A stretch of 64,000 nt of DNA from Protea cynaroides (GCA_028583415.1 CM053270.1:55748173-55812172), one strand, 5' to 3'. Shown: positions 22,314 through 34,820, counted from the stretch's first letter. Notes: generated from the sequence alone by a model not told the origin. Numbers and translations: made by a program.

Positions 22314-24717
22314 TGTCACACCCCAATTCTGAACCAATCAGAATGGTGGGATGAACCGTCTATGATCCAACAGTTCAACCAGGATCTCGTATAGGTCGTG
22401 TCCATTTGATTAAATCAGATACATCCACAACCATAATCAGAGTAAATAAACAATAGCAGAAGTCTTTAATATTAATGAACTGAGTATCTAACAGTGATAA
22501 CATAATTAATTATCTAATTATCTCCAAATGACTAAAGACATAAAATAAAATAAATTAATCAATTACATGTTTTGATAATCCAACAACTAAATCTAATGAA
22601 AAACACATGAGTTGCACTCGAACTACGAATCATGCGACTCCACCATAGCTTCCATATCCATCGCAGCAACATGCCCGTACATTAGTGCATTCATATAATC
22701 TTCCACAGTAGGACCTGCATCATCAACTAAAAATATTCGACGTCGAAAGGGGGAGCACACATCATGGCTCAGTGAGAAAACAAACAATGCAACAAACATA
22801 TGCATGCATTCAATTCATAACTTTGGTCTGGTTTATAAGTTTGCAATGTGCAATAGAAAGGCTTGGTGGCCGCCGCACCTCTATACACGAGTGTGTGAAG
22901 CGTCCAATGGATCAAACACCATTGCCATCCCACATGAACCCATCATGGAATAGAGATAGAGCTAAAGTGTCCGGATTAAACACCGCATAACACTTCCCCT
23001 GATGCCCTACCCATACCAACACGTAATCCCCTATTGGCGAGGGCTTGCAAACTAGGCTCGCAACTAACCAATCCTAATGCCAAACAGTATATCCAAGGCC
23101 TCACCCCAGTATCCCTTAATATGTCCATAAAGATAGAGCTAAGGCCCCCCGACAGAGTCAGAAACTACACGGTCCGAGACCACCTCCCTTGATGCCCTAC
23201 GACATAATAGTTATGCTAAGATAATGGCGATATGACAATGTTAGTGGACAAGACTTGAGTAAAGATAGAGCTAGAGTCTAGTAACCAGGATGAACCACAA
23301 TTTCACGTCTTCTCCCTGATGCTCCACTCGCATCAAGTACATTAACCATACACATACATTCACATGCCTATTTCTAGCATCATCATCATCATCATGTTAT
23401 AAATATATGGAATTAAATATGCATGAACAGTAATAACAGAAATATTAGATGACATGTGAAATGACATTACAAGCATACAAGCACAGAATCATTCATGGCA
23501 TTGGACTCTATAAGCAAAACAACTTGTTATTAGCCAATTAGTTTAAGTCTTGGTCTCTCACCTTTGGTCGATGGTAGTTCCTCGTTCAAGCTTTGTAAAT
23601 CACTTTTAGACCACTTGGAAAAATTTATAGATTTTAAATTAAAATTTATTTCTAGCAATTCAGACTTTCAGAAACTGAGTGGTCGCAGGTGTGGCTGTAC
23701 CTATGGTCTCAGTTTCTGCGACCACAGGGTGTGTGGTCACAAGGTGTGGTCACATACCATGCGACCACACATTCGACCACACCCTCCCTGGAACTTCCCG
23801 AGGGCATGTGGTCGATCATGTGTCTCTCGTGTGGCCGCATTTCATGCGACCACAAATGCGACCACACCCTCCCTGGACATCTCGAGGGTGTGTGGTAGGT
23901 TATGTGTGTCTCTTGTGGTCGCATATCATGCGACCACACATGCGACCACACATGTGATGGTCGATTTTTCACTCCCAACTTAATTTCTTCATGTTTTGAT
24001 TCCTTGGCTTATCATCATGATCCTTCCTAAGATTATTCTATGGCTTAAAATTAATATTTTTACACAATCCATCATCCTAATAGATTCCTTCCATGGATCT
24101 CTTAGAATTTATCCATGGTTTGATGATTGGAGTCTCACTTTGAATCCTTATCTCCTTCATGATCTATTCTAGGCATTCAATTGATATGGGGAATGTTTTC
24201 ATACCTTAAACTTGTTGAAGATTCAGAGTTCTCTCTGAATTTTCTCCTCTTAGTCTTCCTCTTCAATTCTCCTTCTCTTCCTCCTCTTCTCTTTCTCTCT
24301 CTTTCAGTTTGAGTTCTAAAAGGATGAAAGAGGCTAAGGGACGTCTTATATATAGAGAAAAACCCTCCATATAGAGTCCTACTTAGATTAGGAAAGAACC
24401 CCCTTCGGATTAGGAATGTTTCCTAATCACGGTGTCTGTCTGAGTTTGTGTGGTCGCAGGTGTGGTTGCAGGACCCGTCGACCACACAATCAAAAACTGC
24501 AACCACACGTCCCAGACTGCTGTGGTCGCTTTATTCTGAGGTGTGGTCGACCACACCTGTTTATGTATGTGATCACACGCTCCTAATTAACTAATTTTGG
24601 CTTCAATTTCATACCTGGTCTTGTGGTTTCTTCACGCACTTGGTCCGCTTGGCTCGACCATGATAGGAAGACCTGATACAAGGGGGTAAGACTGGTTAGT
24701 ATGATACGGGTCTTACA
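22314..24717 (-). mobile_element. 5' LTR of element D
   Basis: Length 2404 bp, ends intact (TGTCACACCCC inner, GGGTCTTACA outer on the plus strand). GTGGTCGC-type clusters at about 23680-23965 and 24440-24580. TATA-like CTATATATAAG on the element strand near 24347. The LTR-borne Cys-rich frame is present at about 22590-22805 but broken by a TAG at 22621. CAT trinucleotide run near 23380. Confidence 0.9.
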
Positions 24718-25068
24718 GATACTCTCAAGGAGCAAGGGCTTGATACTCTTAAGAAGCAAGGGTTTAATACTCTCAAGGAGTAAAGGGGTAAATACTTTCA
24801 AAGAGCAAGGGTTTAATACTCTCAAGGAGCATACTCTCAAGTAGCAAGGGGTTTGATACTCTCAGGGGGCGAGGGGGTTGATACTCTTAAGGAGCAAGGG
24901 GTTTAATACTCTCAAGGAGCAAAGAGTTTTATACTCTCAAGAAGCATACTCTCAAAGAGCAAGGGTTTAATACTCTCAAGGAGCAAAGGGATTAATACTC
25001 TCAAGGAGCAAGGATATGATACTCTCAAAGAGCAAAGGTATGATACTCTCAAAGAACAAGGGTTTGAG
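24718..25068. repeat. ~26-30-bp minisatellite
   Basis: About 13 units of ATACTCTCAAGGAGCAAGGG plus a short T/G-rich spacer, with variable unit length. It begins immediately at the LTR D terminus. Antisense ORFs made of repeated LLLESIKP are by-products. Confidence 0.9.
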
Positions 25069-25088
25069 TTCGTGTTTGAGAATCTCTT

Positions 25089-25144
25089 CAAACTGCCTAC
25101 GTATCTTAGGGTACTGCCCTAAGAATTAGGATCCGCATAGTTTG
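25089..25144. other. Long imperfect hairpin
   Basis: CAAACT...AGTTTG outer stem and CTTAGGG-TACTG-CCCTAAG inner stem, with TATC/GGAT pairing between. The CTGCCTACGTATC word is reminiscent of plant Tat/Ogre LTR ends (from memory), so this may be an LTR R region. Confidence 0.5.
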
Positions 25145-25337
25145 AAATACGGATTCATTCATTCATGTTCTTCTTTCAATATCAGGGTGTTGATCCTAAA
25201 TACTCTATGGCTGGATTCACATCACACCTATCTAGTTCTCTGCTTCTTAGAGAAAAATGAGCTGAGGGGTAGGGATCGTCCTAAAGCTACCCTTGACCTA
25301 AAACCCTAATTTGGCATTTGTTGGGCTAGGCTTCATG

Positions 25338-25490
25338 ATTCTTCATTAAGATTTATCATTTTCATTCTTACTCTTCCCATGAATGTGGGTGCCTACATGT
25401 ATGTCCCCACACCTAATATGTCTTCTAGGTGTATAGATATAACAGTTCGACTAGGCTGTTACAGAAATTAAGTTATTACCAATAATAAAT
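25338..25490 (+). repeat. Second copy of the dispersed repeat seen at 1-150
   Basis: Shares GAATGTGGGTGCCTA, GTCCCCAC, TGTCTTCTAG and the GACTAGG end with 1-150. It is followed, as there, by repeat-rich DNA, a pyrimidine-rich tract and an AT microsatellite. Confidence 0.65.
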
Positions 25491-25589
25491 ATCATTCAAG
25501 CGAGGAAAGTAACAATATATATCTCAAGTATTGCAATAAAGCATGTGAATATCAAAAGGATAGACATGGCATCTCATGTATCATTCTCA

Positions 25590-26950
25590 ACAAGGTATGT
25601 TTCAGTGTGTATCAAATGGAATTCTCTAGATCTATGGTTGAGGTCTAATGTGAATCTCTCAATATCTCAAGATCAAATCCTCGATCAATGGTTTGGATTC
25701 AATTTATCTTTTCAATATTGCATCATGATCAAATTTTCATTCTAACGGTTTAAATCTCTTATTGATAATTATGATCAACACCTCAAATTTCATCAAAGCA
25801 GCCAAGATCAAAGGCCTAGATCTCACATCAAGTTTAATCATAATTAGACTAAGATCCAATGGCTCAGATTCATGTAAATCAGTTCATCATGATAATCTGA
25901 CGGTTTAAATTCATTAAAATCAATATCAAGATAATCCGGTGGTTCAGATTCATTTATATCACTCATGATGTCAAATCTAAAGGTTCAAATCACTCAAAAT
26001 CATAATATAACCGTTCAGATTGATTAAAATCACTTCCAAAAATAATCTAATGGTTCAGATTGCTCATCATGATAGTCTAACCGTTTAGATTCATATTAAG
26101 TCAATCCTGATGAAGATCCAATGGTTTGGATCACCCAAAATCATAATCAAAAGGTTCAAAAATCAAAATTGACATCCAATGATCCGTATTCAATAATCAT
26201 CACATGATTCCAAAAATAAATTCAATCATCCAAACAATGGCTCATATTTCATCATCTAAAAATCTAAGATCAGTGGTCAGACTTTATCTCATAAAAAAAT
26301 TGATGATCAATGGGTAGAATTTAATCACATCAAACTTCCAGTCAACAGGCCAAATTTCATCCCATCCAAATTTCATGATTGATGGGCCCTCAATTAATCA
26401 AATTAAAACCCATTCTACATTGATGGCCCATAATTGATCAAATTAACGTCCAACAACAATTATAATTGATCAAACTCATTCAACATCAATGATCCATATT
26501 TAACCAAATTAACATTCAACATCAACGGTCCCTAATTGATCATATCAAATTCAAGATCAGAGGTCCATAATCATCACATAAAAATTTCTGCATGGTCCAT
26601 AATCATCACATAAAAAATTTATGCATGGTCGGATCAATTCCATAAATAATTCTAAGCATCCGATGTGATCAATTTCATAAAAAATTCCATGCATCCGATG
26701 GGATTAATTTCATAAAAATTTCATGCATGTGGACCAATTTCAATCACATTAAAATTCGATCAATGATCGGTTCAATTTCATTATCCAAGCATGGTACGAC
26801 CAAACATATTAAATTCCAACATCACATAGCCAATATTAATCTCATTGAATTCCATGATCAGTAGTAGATTCAATCAATATAATATATTTTTTTAGTCACA
26901 TAAAATTCAGCAACATCACAACAAATTGACATCCAATGGCTGAGATCAAT
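25590..26950. repeat. Degenerate AT-rich short repeats
   Basis: Words such as CCAATGGTTCAGATT, AAAATCA and ATCATGAT recur at irregular 35-45-bp spacing; the later part changes to CATAAAAATTTCATGCATG-like words. It reads as an old, diverged tandem array. No coding potential. Bases 26950-27290 are unique-looking and noncoding. Confidence 0.6.
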
Positions 26951-27299
26951 ATTAATAAATTAACAAAGGCTTTGGATCAATAATGGGGAGAGGATTTAGG
27001 TGCAGTGGGTTACAAGTGTATAGATTTGATGAATGAGCTGGTTTTCTTGGCTGTCCAGGTGGGCTGCATGGGGATTATTGGGTTCTGGTCAAGGGGTTTG
27101 TAGATGACAGCAAGTTGTAGGTGAGTGAAGGGTATTAGGACAGGTTGATGAGGATTGAAAGCCATATGTCAGCTGGGTTAGTGTAATGGAAGAAAGTTGC
27201 AGGTTAGACGTTTAGTTTAGGGACGGCCATGAGGTAGTGGGAGAGTAAAGAAATAAATAACAAACAAACCAACCGGGGAAAGGGGCTTATCTGAGTTGC

Positions 27300-27795
27300 A
27301 GAGCTAGATTCCTCTCTCCCGGCTCTCTTTTCCCACTTTCTTCTCTTCTAGATTCAGTTCGGTCTCTCCCTAATCTATCTCTTGCTTCTCTTCTTCTCCT
27401 CTCCACGATCCCTCTCTGTGAATTTCTTTTCCACTCTGAACGCCCCTTCTCTTCTAACTCTCCAGACTTCTCTTTCCCTCTCGAGTTTCTAAAGCTCCTT
27501 CTTTAGATCCAGCTATTTTTTCTTTCTCCGCCCCCCTCCCCCTCCTCCCCCCCTCTCCCTAATCTCCTTGCTTCTCTCTTCTCCCTCCACGATCCCTCTC
27601 TGAATTTCTTTTCCACTCTGAACGCCCCTTCCTTAACTCTCCAGACTTCTCTTCCCTCTGAAGCTCCCTCAGATCCAGATTTTCTTTCGGGTCTACTAAG
27701 CAGATTCTCCCTACTCCCTCACAGATTTCTGATTTTTTTTCTCTCCCTCTATTCTTTCCTCTCCTCTTTTGTTTGGATCCTCTTCTTTCCTATTT
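27300..27795. repeat. Pyrimidine-rich tract with internal ~190-bp direct duplication
   Basis: C/T-rich. About 27369-27510 is repeated at about 27559-27685; both contain CCACGATCCCTCTCTG and CCACTCTGAACGCCCCTTC. The tract continues at 29166-29545 beyond the Mutator-like insertion, so it was one tract before that insertion. Confidence 0.75.
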
Positions 27796-29156
27796 GAAAA
27801 TTTTCATCTAACCCCCAAAAAGGATGTCAAATTCTATCTATTATCCAATGGTTTTCAGAAATTCTAACCGGCCCCCATTTAACTGACAGACTTGACTGAA
27901 CATGTGAGTAGACATTCCTACCCTTTGTATTTGAAACTTTAAAACATTAAAATGAAATAAAGTTACTACTTTACCCTTTCTTAGTTTAAATGATCAATTA
28001 AATTATTTTTCTAATTTAATAATTGAATTAGATAAAGTACTTGACCCATTTTACGTCACAAATCATTTGATCCGATTATTTGCTTTTAAGAAAAAGGTTT
28101 TTTTTTTCTTCTTAAATTGGTAAACGAAGGGAATATCATCCGAGTCTGGTGACGAAAGGTAGAGACCCAGAAAATCACTCACAAATCCGGCAAACACAAC
28201 GCCAGAGTGCTGCCTGGCGCCCTTGGGTGACATTTTTCTTCCAGGTTGCTGATCTGATCTCCCTATGCTTGAAAACTCGCCATCGGATTCCACCTCCACC
28301 TCCCCTCTTTCTCTACTCGCGTACGCTGCACGCTACCACTCTCTCTCTCTTTCCGGTTGGCTTAATCTCAGATGGAAACCTAAACCAAGCAAATCAGTGC
28401 ACTGGCGTAGCTCTACTTCCAAAAAAACCTTGGTTCAGCAGAGAAGAAACTCTGATCGCCGTCCAACTGGTTAGGTGATCTGAATCCCCTTGTCCTATTG
28501 TGTTTTTGCAGTTCCAGCGCAAGAACAAAAGCAGCGGAGAAACTCCGTTGTGGTTGCGGTGACCCTTCTCTCTTTGCAAACTTGTATTGGAAAAATGAAA
28601 GAGAAGAGGATGACAGGCGCGGGAGATTTTGTAATGAATCTTTCCCCTCTCTGCATCATCGCTGACATGTTCTTCTCTTGGACAGCCGACATCGCTCACT
28701 AATTTGGCATCTTCTACTCCATCTTCAACACAGATGGTGCTTACGGTATGGCCCTCCATCACTCCGTCTGACTGGGTTTGTCACCGAACGAAAACGGCCG
28801 CACACTGTAGTCGACGAACAAGGGTTTCACCTTTGCAACTCGTCGGGGAAGGAAGGTATCAAAAGAGAGATTTTGTTTTTCCTTTTACGGTGGAAGATGA
28901 AAAATTGGTAAGTAAAGGTGTTTTTTACTTTGGGGGCATTATGGTCTTTTACTTTTGAAATAAGGGTAATATTGTCCTAATATTTGCAACTAATGGGACT
29001 CTACTAACGGGTGGGATCTCTTTGATTAACGGTGGGAAAATTTTTGGTGGTAGATGAAACATTTGTAAACGTTTTTGGTGGTAGATGAGACTTTTGAAAT
29101 TTGTGGGGGTTAGATCAAATTTGACATAGTTTTTGGGGGTTAGATGAAAAAATTTC
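27796..29156. mobile_element. Mutator-like non-autonomous element 1, perfect 9-bp TSD
   Basis: Length 1361 bp. Termini GAAAATTTTCATCTAACCCC and its inverted partner GGGGTTAGATGAAAAAATTTC. Flanked by TTCCTATTT at both 27787-27795 and 29157-29165, the 9-bp duplication typical of Mutator elements. No transposase is visible. The interior (28140-28860) is GC-richer than its surroundings, with overlapping short ORFs on both strands, as expected of a captured gene piece; I do not recognise the source. Confidence 0.88.
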
Positions 29157-29165
29157 TTCCTATTT

Positions 29166-29596
29166 TCTCTCCTCTTTTCAAATTTCTCTTTCTTTTTCTG
29201 TTTTAGCATCCAACATACTCTTCCCCTCTTCTTTTTTTCATTTTTTTTCTTTTCAAATTCGGTTTTTCTTTCCTTTTTTTAAAGTCTTTTCTTTCCAATC
29301 TTGGCCGAGCCCATTCCTTTCTTATTGGTGTCTAGATTTCTTCTTTTCCCAGTCTCTCTAATCTCATTCTCTAGGAATCTCTTTCCCTTTTTGATTTTTT
29401 TTCTATTTTTATTTTTAGAGCCCAACCGACTTTTCTCTTCCTTTTTTTCTTTTTCTTTTTCCTTTTATTTCCCACTCAATTGGATTTCTTACCTTCTCTT
29501 AATTGTTCCCAAGCTGGTTGAATCCTTTCTCCTACTCAGATTCTATCTTCTATATAATAATATATATTATATACATACATATACCTACATTTAATA

Positions 29597-29648
<52 letters not shown>

Positions 29649-29655
29649 TATAATA
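29166..29655. repeat. Pyrimidine-rich tract and AT microsatellite
   Basis: C/T-rich DNA to about 29545, then TAATAATATATATTATATAC and a pure AT run at about 29605-29643. The start of the AT block matches 3415-3465. Confidence 0.85.
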
Positions 29656-29829
29656 TATAATACGTATAAACGCTATGCACATGGGTGAATTGATTTGGTC
29701 CAGACTGATTTGACTTGAGTTGACTGGATTGGGTTAAGACTGACTTGGATTGAGCTGGGTTGGGCCAAGATTGGTTTTTTCTCTCTCTACCATTTCATAT
29801 GCCATTTTCACTGCCATTTCGCATGAAAT

Positions 29830-30290
29830 ATTTTGACGGACTCTGCCCTAAATTTTCTACATCCACTTTGTAGAACACTAAAAATGAGAAATACTAGAGT
29901 TTGAATCCCCTCATTTAGACATAAAATGGTCAACTTATGAATTTTTGAAGTTTAAATAGGCTAATTTATGATAATCCAGTTAGCAACTCTGCATGGGATA
30001 CCTCGGAGACCTCTGCCTCAAATTCTTCATGTCCACTTTGTAGAGCACTAAAAATGAGGACATATTGAGACTTGAATCACTTGATTTGGACGTCAGATAA
30101 TAAAATTATGTGGAATTGAAGTTTAAGCGGGCATATCGGTTTGCGGCTCCGTATGGGATCCTCGAAGACCTCTGCTCCAGATTTTCCAAGTCCACTTTGT
30201 AGGGCACCAAAAATGAAGAATAATGGCACTGGAATCACTTTATTTGGACATCGAATGAGCAAGATATGAGAAGATGAAGTTTAAATAATT
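29830..30290. repeat. Degenerate ~160-170-bp tandem repeat, three copies
   Basis: TCCACTTTGTAG(A/G)(A/G)CAC with ACTAAAAATGA-like sequence recurs at 29862, 30032 and 30191, each after GACCTCTGC-like words. Identity is moderate. Bases 30300-31370 hold AT-rich DNA in which I see no gene. Confidence 0.75.
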
Positions 30291-31373
30291 ACAATAATTT
30301 GCATGCAAGCCCTTGGATATTATTAATCTTCAGAAAATACCCTTATTCTTATTTTCATACCAAAATCGTCATATCTTCTCCATTTGACATTGGAATTGAG
30401 CGATTCTAGTCTCATTTTGAAGGTATTTCCCAAACTTATGCATCCATGTAGGTTGCAGCCCATGACTTGCTATGGGGCTTGCCGTAAACCATGTTGAAGT
30501 CGCAGTCAAACTCCAAACCTTTTATTGAAATCCACCAACTTGCCATATGTGTTCAATTAGGCTCCTGGACACTAGGAACCATTTAAGCTCTTCTCAAAGG
30601 AATATAGAGAGCACTGTCGGGGCTGATCAACTATCATTTTTTAGAGAGTTTCACTCACCTCCCCTGTACTTTTCAAACTTTCTCTCATCTCTCCCACTTT
30701 GTTGTCTACATTTCAGTAAGACTTTGTTCAACTGGGGATGGCAAAAATGGGATACTCTATTATATTGATCTTTTCAACCATATTGATAATTCTGTTTACA
30801 AAATGAAAAAAAAATCAATTTGACAATATATCATGGGTTACAAAAAGTCAAACAGAAGCACAAAGCAGTTAAGAAAGAGCAAGAAAAACACAATGTAAGA
30901 CTTACAGTGTTTGTAAGTCAGAGAAAGTGCAGAAATTGAAATTGACCTTTCAGTTCAATGCTTGATAATTTTTTTATTTAGAAATTGAAGGTGCAGAAAA
31001 TTTAAAAATTTCCATAGGTAGAAACCAAAATAAAACTATTAAAATCATAGTGAGAAAACTTCTTTTTATTAAAAAACAATAGGCATACTCAACAAGAGGA
31101 ATCTAGGTCTTACTTGACCTGTAAATGAATAACCTATACATGCATAATAGTAATATTTGTGAATGCACAAAGTGTTGTTTTTGGGTACAAGAACTTCCAT
31201 AGCAAAATACATAGACTTGTAAATGAATAACCTAAATTTCTCCCAACTTTTTTACAGAATAAGATAAGGGGAAAAAGGTCTCTGGACTGGCATACACCAG
31301 CACTCTCTCCTCTTGACACACTTTTTCCTATCAACCTTTGACAAAACATCTCTTGCCCTCCTCATTGGCTAGA

Positions 31374-31597
31374 CCCCTACCCCAGTTGCTCAGAGAATAC
31401 TCTCCCATAACAAAATAATAAATAACAAAAAAATTATATGTTAAGGATGTCATTGCAGAGCAATATATAAGCAGCTTAACAAGTACCCCTACCCCAGCAG
31501 CTCAGAGAACACTCTCCCATTACAAAATAATAAATAAATAAAAAAAAAGGATATTAAGGGTGTAACTGCAGAGCAATATATAAGCAGCTTAACATAT
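31374..31597. repeat. 112-bp direct tandem duplication
   Basis: CCCCTACCCCAG begins each copy at 31374 and 31486; both include CAGAGCAATATATAAGCAGC. Surrounding bases to 32560 show no gene. Confidence 0.85.
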
Positions 31598-32564
31598 ATC
31601 CCTAAAGGCTGTTCTAGCCTCCATTAGGGAAGATGCAATATGCTGTCAAATCTTTCTTTAAAAAAATCTTATTAAAGAACTAAATGGAATCACTAGCAAT
31701 AAACAAATAGGACCACTTATATGGAGAAATACCAATAAACAATAGGAATGGACAAATTTCGATGACAAAGACCAATACAAAAGGGAAAAGCATACCTGTA
31801 TGGAGAATAAACTTAACGAATCTTGAACATAGATGCAATTTACAACCTGCAGACAAGAAATAATAATTTACAAATTAGTTAGTAAAATAAGGGGCTTTTG
31901 CAAAAAACAACACAAATTGTGTATATTCACATACCCAAGTGGTTGAGAAACCAGCTCTATAGGGCTCAATTATCAGCTCTGTAGGACCACTTGTACATTG
32001 TGGAGGGAAAAGTGTTAATGAGAAATTGATTGAATGGATTATATATAGTTCAATGTCGAACTAAAACTAGTCAAACTCTTACAATAATTTTTTTGCAATC
32101 TATTCAACATTTAGGTTAGGGTTTGGTTTCATACTTGATGGAATATTGGGGAAAAGATATCCCCATGTTCGTCGAAAAAGAAGAAGATGTGGGAAAAGGA
32201 GATTGAACAAAGATATGGTTTCTTACCTGATGATGTTTATCGTCGTCCCTGAAGAAGATATTCAGAGGATTGAACGACTTGGGGTGCTCGGGGAAGAAGA
32301 AAACAGTCGTCAATTTACCTTGTCGTCGCATGCAGAACCATAGTAGAGGAAGATGAAGCTATGCACCGTTGCCGGCGAAGAAGAAGAAGTTAAAGACTAT
32401 TTACGATCGTCGTCGAAAAGAGGATTCGAGGGTTTTCTTTTCTCTTTTATTGTTATGAAAGGAAAGCAGATTTGGAGGTAGGGTAATAAATCAAATTAAG
32501 GGTATAATGGTCTATTACCAAGCTAAAAGGGTAGTATCATCCATCAAATATTCCAATGCAGCTA

Positions 32565-32711
32565 ACATCATCATCTAATGGGAAACTTGTGACGGAGTGG
32601 ACTTCTTTGATTAGCAGAGCAAAGTTTTTGGGTGGTAGGTGATGTTTTTGTAATCTTGTAGGTGTAGATGATGTTAGCAATCATTGTTGGGGTGCATATG
32701 AAATTTTTTTC
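32565..32711. mobile_element. Right terminus of a Mutator-like element (copy 2)
   Basis: About 147 bp match the inverted left terminus of the Pack-MULE at 62482, including GACGGAGTGGACTTCTTTGAT, GATGTTAGCAA and an end in GAAATTTTTTTC. I could not find a left terminus or a matching 9-bp duplication, so it is a fragment or its partner has diverged. Confidence 0.65.
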
Positions 32712-32999
32712 TTTTGACTAATAGAAGCCAATAAAATCAAAGGTTAGTACTTTATGAGAAACATAGTGGTCTTGAATGCTTGCATGTCATATTTGGGAGT
32801 TATATATCAGTGGCCCAATTTTGTAGCTTAAAATGATCCAATCAACCAAGGAAATAAATAATTGACTAGAGGAGCCGAGTCAGGTTGGCCTAGTTAATTT
32901 ATGAAGATGTAAGTAGAGGGACTCTCACATATATAAGGCACCCAAGGTTCCGTTTTCTAGGCAATGTGGGACTATTCCCAAGACTCCCCCTCACGTGCT

Positions 33000-33220
33000 G
33001 CCCCTCTTTTTAGGTGGCAGTATATGTTGCAAATGTGGTGCCACTTTTTGGGTGACCGTAGTCCCTCTTCTTGGGTTACCTTCAATCAATTTTTTTTTTT
33101 TTTTGGATGACTGGCCCTCATTTTGGGTGACCGTCAATCCTTTTTCCAGATGAACGTCCCTCTTTTTGGGTCACCGTATGTGATCCTTTTTTTGGGTGAC
33201 TGTAATGAGGGAACCTATAC
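33000..33220. repeat. Degenerate ~22-bp repeats
   Basis: CCCTCTTTTTGGGTGACCGT-like words recur about eight times. They are bounded by a diverged direct repeat of ACTCACATATATAA (near 32925 and 33265), which hints at a small repeat element. Bases 33290-34220 show no gene. Confidence 0.5.
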
Positions 33221-34230
33221 CATGTTAAGTTTCCATCGCAAAAATTCGAACTAGTAAGTAAAAGAACTCACATATATAATGCACTCAACATACAACACTT
33301 GATAGGTTAGTGCAGCTCATTAGTTGCTATGGTACCAATTCAAGCCAAGCTGGTTTACTGACTTGGAATGTTGAAGAGATCTTGGTCTCTCTTTGAGATA
33401 GCAGATTCAATGCTATTTCATTCTCAGATTTCGAGTTAGATTTGACATTGTTCTAAATAGTTTCATCTCTAATGCCACAGAGTCTTGGGTTACACGGCAC
33501 CTCAGGAGGTGTCAAATGGTACTAGGTAAATTACTAACATGGACTAGAGAAAAGAGGTACATACCTATAGCTAACGATGTCTTTGGTATAGTTTATATTT
33601 ATGTTTATGAGTTATTTATTATAAATCATTTATGAGAATATATTATGAATCATTAATAATAACCATTTAATACCACTAGACATAAAGAAGTAATAATAGA
33701 CTATCATAATAATGATAAACACCTTCTAACCTATTTTTACATTTTAGATTATATCAATTTATTTTAAATATAAATAAGTACCACAAATCATACCAAACAA
33801 CCACATATGTCATAATGTATTATATAATTAATTCTGTAATACATACTAAAGAGAGCCTAACATGGTACTAGAGAAATTACTTCAGTTTTCCCACGAAAGG
33901 ATGTTCAACAAATTTTCATCAATCTCTTGCCTTTCTTTTTTGGATTTCTAAAAACTAATTTTTCATCAATGGTTAATTATCGATCTTCTTCAGTTTGAAA
34001 GTAATTTAAGGAGATATAGAATAGGGGGTAGAATATTGGAACTTCTTTTCTGTTCAGGGAACCACCTAAGGAGGAGCTTATGAAGCCCCAAAACTCATTT
34101 AACCATAACGTCTCCATAATAGTGCAGCCTTTAGTAAGAAGATGATATTGATTATCTCAAGGGAAAAATATAATTGCTGTTATTGAGTTATCAACACACA
34201 ATTGCCTGATACACTGACCTGACATGTATA

Positions 34231-34388
34231 CAGCATCCTAGTGCAAGAGGCTCCCACTACTGTAGGGTCTGGCGAGGGCATAATGTACACAGCCTTACCC
34301 CCACAACTTGGAGAGGCTGTTTCCGTGTTTCGATCCCGTAACCACCAGGTTGCAATATGACAATCTTACCATCACACCAACCTACCTT
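34231..34388 (-). mobile_element. Au-like tRNA-derived SINE, copy 1
   Basis: On the minus strand it has the A-box-like TGGTGTGATGGTAAG, a B-box-like GGATCGAAACA, then GGGGTAAGGCTGTGTACAT and GGGAGCCTCTTGCACTAGG, the layout of plant Au SINEs. Flanked by ACATGTATA at 34222-34230 and 34389-34397. The B box has GGAT for GGTT, so it is probably inactive. Confidence 0.85.
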
Positions 34389-34663
34389 ACATGTATAGGA
34401 CAAAGATTAATAATGCTTTTAAGTCACTGGTGAGAAAATGTAAAGACATGAAGAAGGGTGTGTCAGTGTAGGACTCACTTAAGAATTGCAGACCTCCTCT
34501 CTATTTCAACTCCCTAGTGATAGATCCTATGAGTGGGAAAACTGTTAGATTTTAGAGGAACCATCCTTAAAGCCCTTGTTACAAATTGAACGAGGATGGG
34601 ACAGCTTTTGATATCTTACAATGTGTAAGAAGATAATGGAAATGTCTTATTTATAACAAATAA

Positions 34664-34820
34664 AAAAAGACATCCTAGTGCACAAGGCTTGCATGAGGCT
34701 TACACTATTGTAGGGTTTGGGGAGAGGTAAAATGTACGCAACCTTACCCCAGCAACACGGAGAGATTGTTTCCATGTTTCGAACCCATGACCACCAAATT
34801 GAAATATGACAACCATATTA
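34664..34820 (-). mobile_element. Au-like tRNA-derived SINE, copy 2
   Basis: Same family as copy 1: GGTTCGAAACATGG box B, GGGGTAAGGTTGCGTACAT, GCCTTGTGCACTAGG and a short T tail. Flanking direct repeat TCTT(A/G)TTTATAACAAATAA (19 bp, one mismatch) at 34645-34663 and 34821-34839. Confidence 0.87.

Larger units (their letters stand above)
17741..24717 (-). mobile_element. Element D: Tekay-like chromovirus with antisense ORF, 3'-truncated
   Basis: Reverse-oriented, same plan as C: LTR (22314-24717), PBS (22299-22310), antisense ORF (20804-22030), motif cluster (20010-20205), gag (19867-18482), gap (18481-18413), then protease and the first part of RT up to 17741. The rest of pol and the 3' LTR are missing. 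It belongs to the GTGGTCGC motif version, unlike its neighbour C. Its 5' LTR terminus sits in or beside a minisatellite starting at 24718. Confidence 0.9.

Noticed and set aside
23564..23983. Overlapping ORFs across LTR motif clusters (also 40780-41145, 52744-53059)
   Set aside because: They arise from repeated GTGGTCGCA/TGCGACCAC words and give low-complexity His/Thr/Arg repeats in several frames.
28394..28762. 122-codon minus-strand ORF in Mutator-like element 1 as a functional gene
   Set aside because: Both strands are open over the same stretch and I recognise no domain; at most a captured fragment.
30547..32343. Scattered ORFs of 60-75 codons as host genes
   Set aside because: No homology, splice structure or codon pattern I can support; lengths expected by chance in AT-rich DNA.
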